Part shown: one piece after another, positions 3,189-5,035 of the stretch
How the letters are laid out: the number at the start of each line of letters is the position of its first letter
Position numbering within the stretch: position 1 is the first letter of the stretch
Source of the DNA: JAABUE01 sp034431895
GTDB lineage: Bacteria; Chloroflexota; Anaerolineae; Anaerolineales; Villigracilaceae
Length of the DNA: 5,035 nt
Direction of reading: 5' to 3'
Assembly (NCBI GenBank): GCA_034431895.1
Contig: DAOUCM010000258.1
Span: forward strand, 1-5,035
The notes under the pieces: generated by a model
Told to the model about the DNA's origin: nothing
Database searches by the model: none
What the model saw: only the letters and a program-made list of their open reading frames with translations
Position numbers and translations under genes: made by a program

Positions 3189-5035
3189 GAAAGAGTATAC
3201 CACTGAGTTTCTCCGCAATGTGGCGTTGGTGTCGCATGGCGGGGCGGGCAAAACCATGCTGGCAGAGGCATTTCTGCATTTTTCTGGCGCCACGACGCGC
3301 CTGGGCAAGGTGGAGGACGGGACGAGCGCTTCTGACTATGACGAAGAAGAGATTCGGCGCAAGATTTCGATTTATACGAGCGTCTTGCCGGTTGAACACC
3401 GCGACCACAAGGTGAATGTCCTGGATGCGCCCGGTTATACGGATTTCATCGGCGAGGTCATTTCGACCCTCTCGGTCGCCGATGGGGCGTTGGTGTTGGT
3501 GGATGCGGTCGCCGGGCTGGAAGTCGGCACCGAAATTGCCTGGCGTTACTTGGATCAATTCAAACTGCCGCGTTTCGTGGTCATCAACCGTCTCGACCGC
3601 GACAACGCCAATTTCAGCAAGGCTTTGGCCAGCATGGAGGCGTTTTCTTCCACCCGCTTGATCAAGGCGCAATTGCCGATTGGCGAGAAGCATGATTTCA
3701 AGGGCGTAGTGGATTTGATTTCCATGAAAGCCTTTTTAGGAGACGGCAAGACCGCCAGCGACATCCCGGCGGACATGAAAGAGGCTGCTGAACAAGCGCG
3801 TTTTGCGTTGGTGGAAGCCGCTGCGGAAGGGGAGGATGCCCTGCTGGAAAAGTATCTCGAAAACGGTTCGCTCTCCGACGAGGAACTGCTGCGCGGCCTC
3901 AAGCAGGTCGTGCGCTCGGGCGCGTTCATCCCTGTCTTTTGCGCCGCCGGCGGACACGAAATCGGCATTGGCCCCTTGTTGGACGCTATCTTGAACCTGA
4001 TACCCTCCCCGGCGGAAGCGCCGCCGCGCAAAGCGCAGGGCAAGGATGGCGAAGAGGAATTGATTGCCTCAGACAGCCAGCCGCTGGCTGCTTATGTTTG
4101 GAAGACCACAGCCGATCCTTTTGTCGGTAAGATGACCTATTTCCGCGTGTTTTCAGGCTCGGTTCAATTGGACGCGCGGGTGTGGAATCAGAACAAAGGC
4201 GCCGAGGAACGTATGGCGGGGCTGCATCTCCAGCGCGGCAAGGAGCAGATCCCTGTCAAAGTGGTTCATGCCGGCGATATTGCTTCGGTAGCCAAATTGA
4301 CGGTCTCCGCTACCGGGGATACTTTTTGCGACAAAGGCCATCCGTTGAGTCTGCCGTTGCCGCAATATCCCTCCGCTCTCTATCGTGTCGCCATTGGCCC
4401 AAAGACTCAGGCCGATGCCGCCAAGATTACGCCCTCGCTCACCCGCCTGTGCGAGGAGGATATGACCTTGTCCTGGTACAACGAAAAGGCTACCGGTCAG
4501 ACCATCTTGCAAGGTATGGGCGATCAGCACATTGACGTGGCTATCCGCCGCGCCGAAACCAAGTTGCAGGTTGGCCTGGTGACCTTCGAGCCTAAAGTGC
4601 CATACCGCGAAGGGATTACCAGGAAGGCCAGCGCCCAATACCGCCATAAGAAGCAGACCGGCGGCGCCGGTCAGTTTGGCGAGGTGCATTTGCGCATCGA
4701 GCCGCTGCCAGATGCCGATTTCGAGTTCACCGATGAACTGGTTGGCATGAACCTTTCGCGCTCTTACCTGCCGCCTATCGAAAAAGGTATCGTCAATACG
4801 ATGGCGCAGGGTGTCATTGCTGGCTATCCGATGAGCAATGTCAAAGTCATTGTCTATGACGGCAAAGAGCATCCGGTCGATTCCAAGCCGGTGGCCTTCG
4901 AAATTGCCGGGCGCGAGGCCTTCAAACTGGCGGTGCAAGATGCCGGCCCGGTGCTGTTCGAGCCAATTATGAACGTGCGGGTCGTGGTGCCAGAAGCCAA
5001 CATGGGCGACGTGATGAGCGATTTGAACACCCGCC
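3187..5035 (+). CDS. fusA2: EF-G-like translational GTPase (EF-G-2 type), 3' truncated
   Basis: 616 codons are visible and the frame is open at the window edge; relatives have roughly 670-700 residues, so most of domain V is missing. The G domain spans about 1-275: P-loop HGGAGKT (17-23), DAPGY (80-84), NRLD (134-137), and a G5-like FCAAG (251-255). Domain II begins near LAAYVWKTTADPFVGK (300-315). Domain III includes TGQTILQGMGDQHIDV (436-451). Domain IV includes VPYREGI, HKKQTGGAGQFGEV (487-500) and YDGKEHPVDS; domain V begins near PVLFEPIMNVRVVVPEANMG. HGGAGKT and DAPGY, in place of EF-G's HIDAGKT and DTPGH, place it with the EF-G-2/EF-G-like paralogues (as in Thermus EF-G-2 and mycobacterial FusA2). 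It is thus probably not the main elongation factor, though ribosome binding is likely. Lys of NKxD is Arg135, and the switch I threonine position appears to be Ser61. The symbol is by family analogy. Confidence 0.88.
   Translation, partial: MKEYTTEFLRNVALVSHGGAGKTMLAEAFLHFSGATTRLGKVEDGTSASDYDEEEIRRKISIYTSVLPVEHRDHKVNVLDAPGYTDFIGEVISTLSVADGALVLVDAVAGLEVGTEIAWRYLDQFKLPRFVVINRLDRDNANFSKALASMEAFSSTRLIKAQLPIGEKHDFKGVVDLISMKAFLGDGKTASDIPADMKEAAEQARFALVEAAAEGEDALLEKYLENGSLSDEELLRGLKQVVRSGAFIPVFCAAGGHEIGIGPLLDAILNLIPSPAEAPPRKAQGKDGEEELIASDSQPLAAYVWKTTADPFVGKMTYFRVFSGSVQLDARVWNQNKGAEERMAGLHLQRGKEQIPVKVVHAGDIASVAKLTVSATGDTFCDKGHPLSLPLPQYPSALYRVAIGPKTQADAAKITPSLTRLCEEDMTLSWYNEKATGQTILQGMGDQHIDVAIRRAETKLQVGLVTFEPKVPYREGITRKASAQYRHKKQTGGAGQFGEVHLRIEPLPDADFEFTDELVGMNLSRSYLPPIEKGIVNTMAQGVIAGYPMSNVKVIVYDGKEHPVDSKPVAFEIAGREAFKLAVQDAGPVLFEPIMNVRVVVPEANMGDVMSDLNTR

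Noticed and set aside
3127..4043. Minus-strand open frames of 188 and 162 codons over the EF-G G domain
   Set aside because: They are shadows of the plus-strand gene; one would also cover the promoter and ribosome binding site of that gene.
4153..4938. A 261-codon open frame on the minus strand within the EF-G-like gene
   Set aside because: It is antisense to conserved EF-G domains II-V and shows no recognisable domain; the plus-strand frame is continuous and well conserved.

Overview
The window looks like a chromosomal segment of a GC-rich, free-living bacterium. A Chloroflexota (Anaerolineae-like) source is my best guess. It rests on gene content (an EF-G-2-type translation factor, a DHA3-type exporter, a beta-helix surface protein ending in the usual LGAYE tail) and on the style of the intergenic repeats. 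No rRNA or other taxonomic marker is present, so the assignment is an inference. I see no tRNA, rRNA, CRISPR array, transposase or phage gene.

Layout, left to right. (1) Positions 1-242 (+) are the last 79 codons of a secreted right-handed beta-helix protein with a choice-of-anchor-Q-like end. (2) Positions 243-725 are a 483-bp gene-free gap between convergent genes, unusually rich in secondary structure. It holds a terminator-like hairpin with a competing upstream arm, two copies of a small hairpin repeat whose stem varies with pairing kept, a 71-bp nested palindrome at 440-510, and short-period degenerate direct repeats. (3) Positions 726-3087 (-) are a compact three-gene operon transcribed leftwards: a membrane-anchored thioredoxin-like protein, a class I SAM methyltransferase, and a 12-helix MFS exporter. 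Both junctions are 4-base ATGA stop/start overlaps, which implies translational coupling and a shared task. (4) Positions 3088-3186 are a 99-bp divergent control region. It contains a near-consensus sigma70-type promoter for the right-hand gene and, by pattern match, a second promoter for the leftward operon that faces it, with both predicted start points at about 3153/3154. (5) From 3187 to the window end (+) runs an EF-G-like translational GTPase, 616 codons visible and cut by the window edge. It carries non-canonical G-motifs.

How the parts may work together. The exporter, methyltransferase and extracytoplasmic thioredoxin would fit a modify-and-export or redox-detoxification cassette, but no substrate can be read from the sequence. 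The EF-G paralogue is divergently placed and possibly expressed in competition with the operon. The most unusual signals are the nested palindrome, the compensating hairpin repeat pair, the face-to-face promoters, and the Trx-methyltransferase-MFS coupling. None amounts to proof of a new system.
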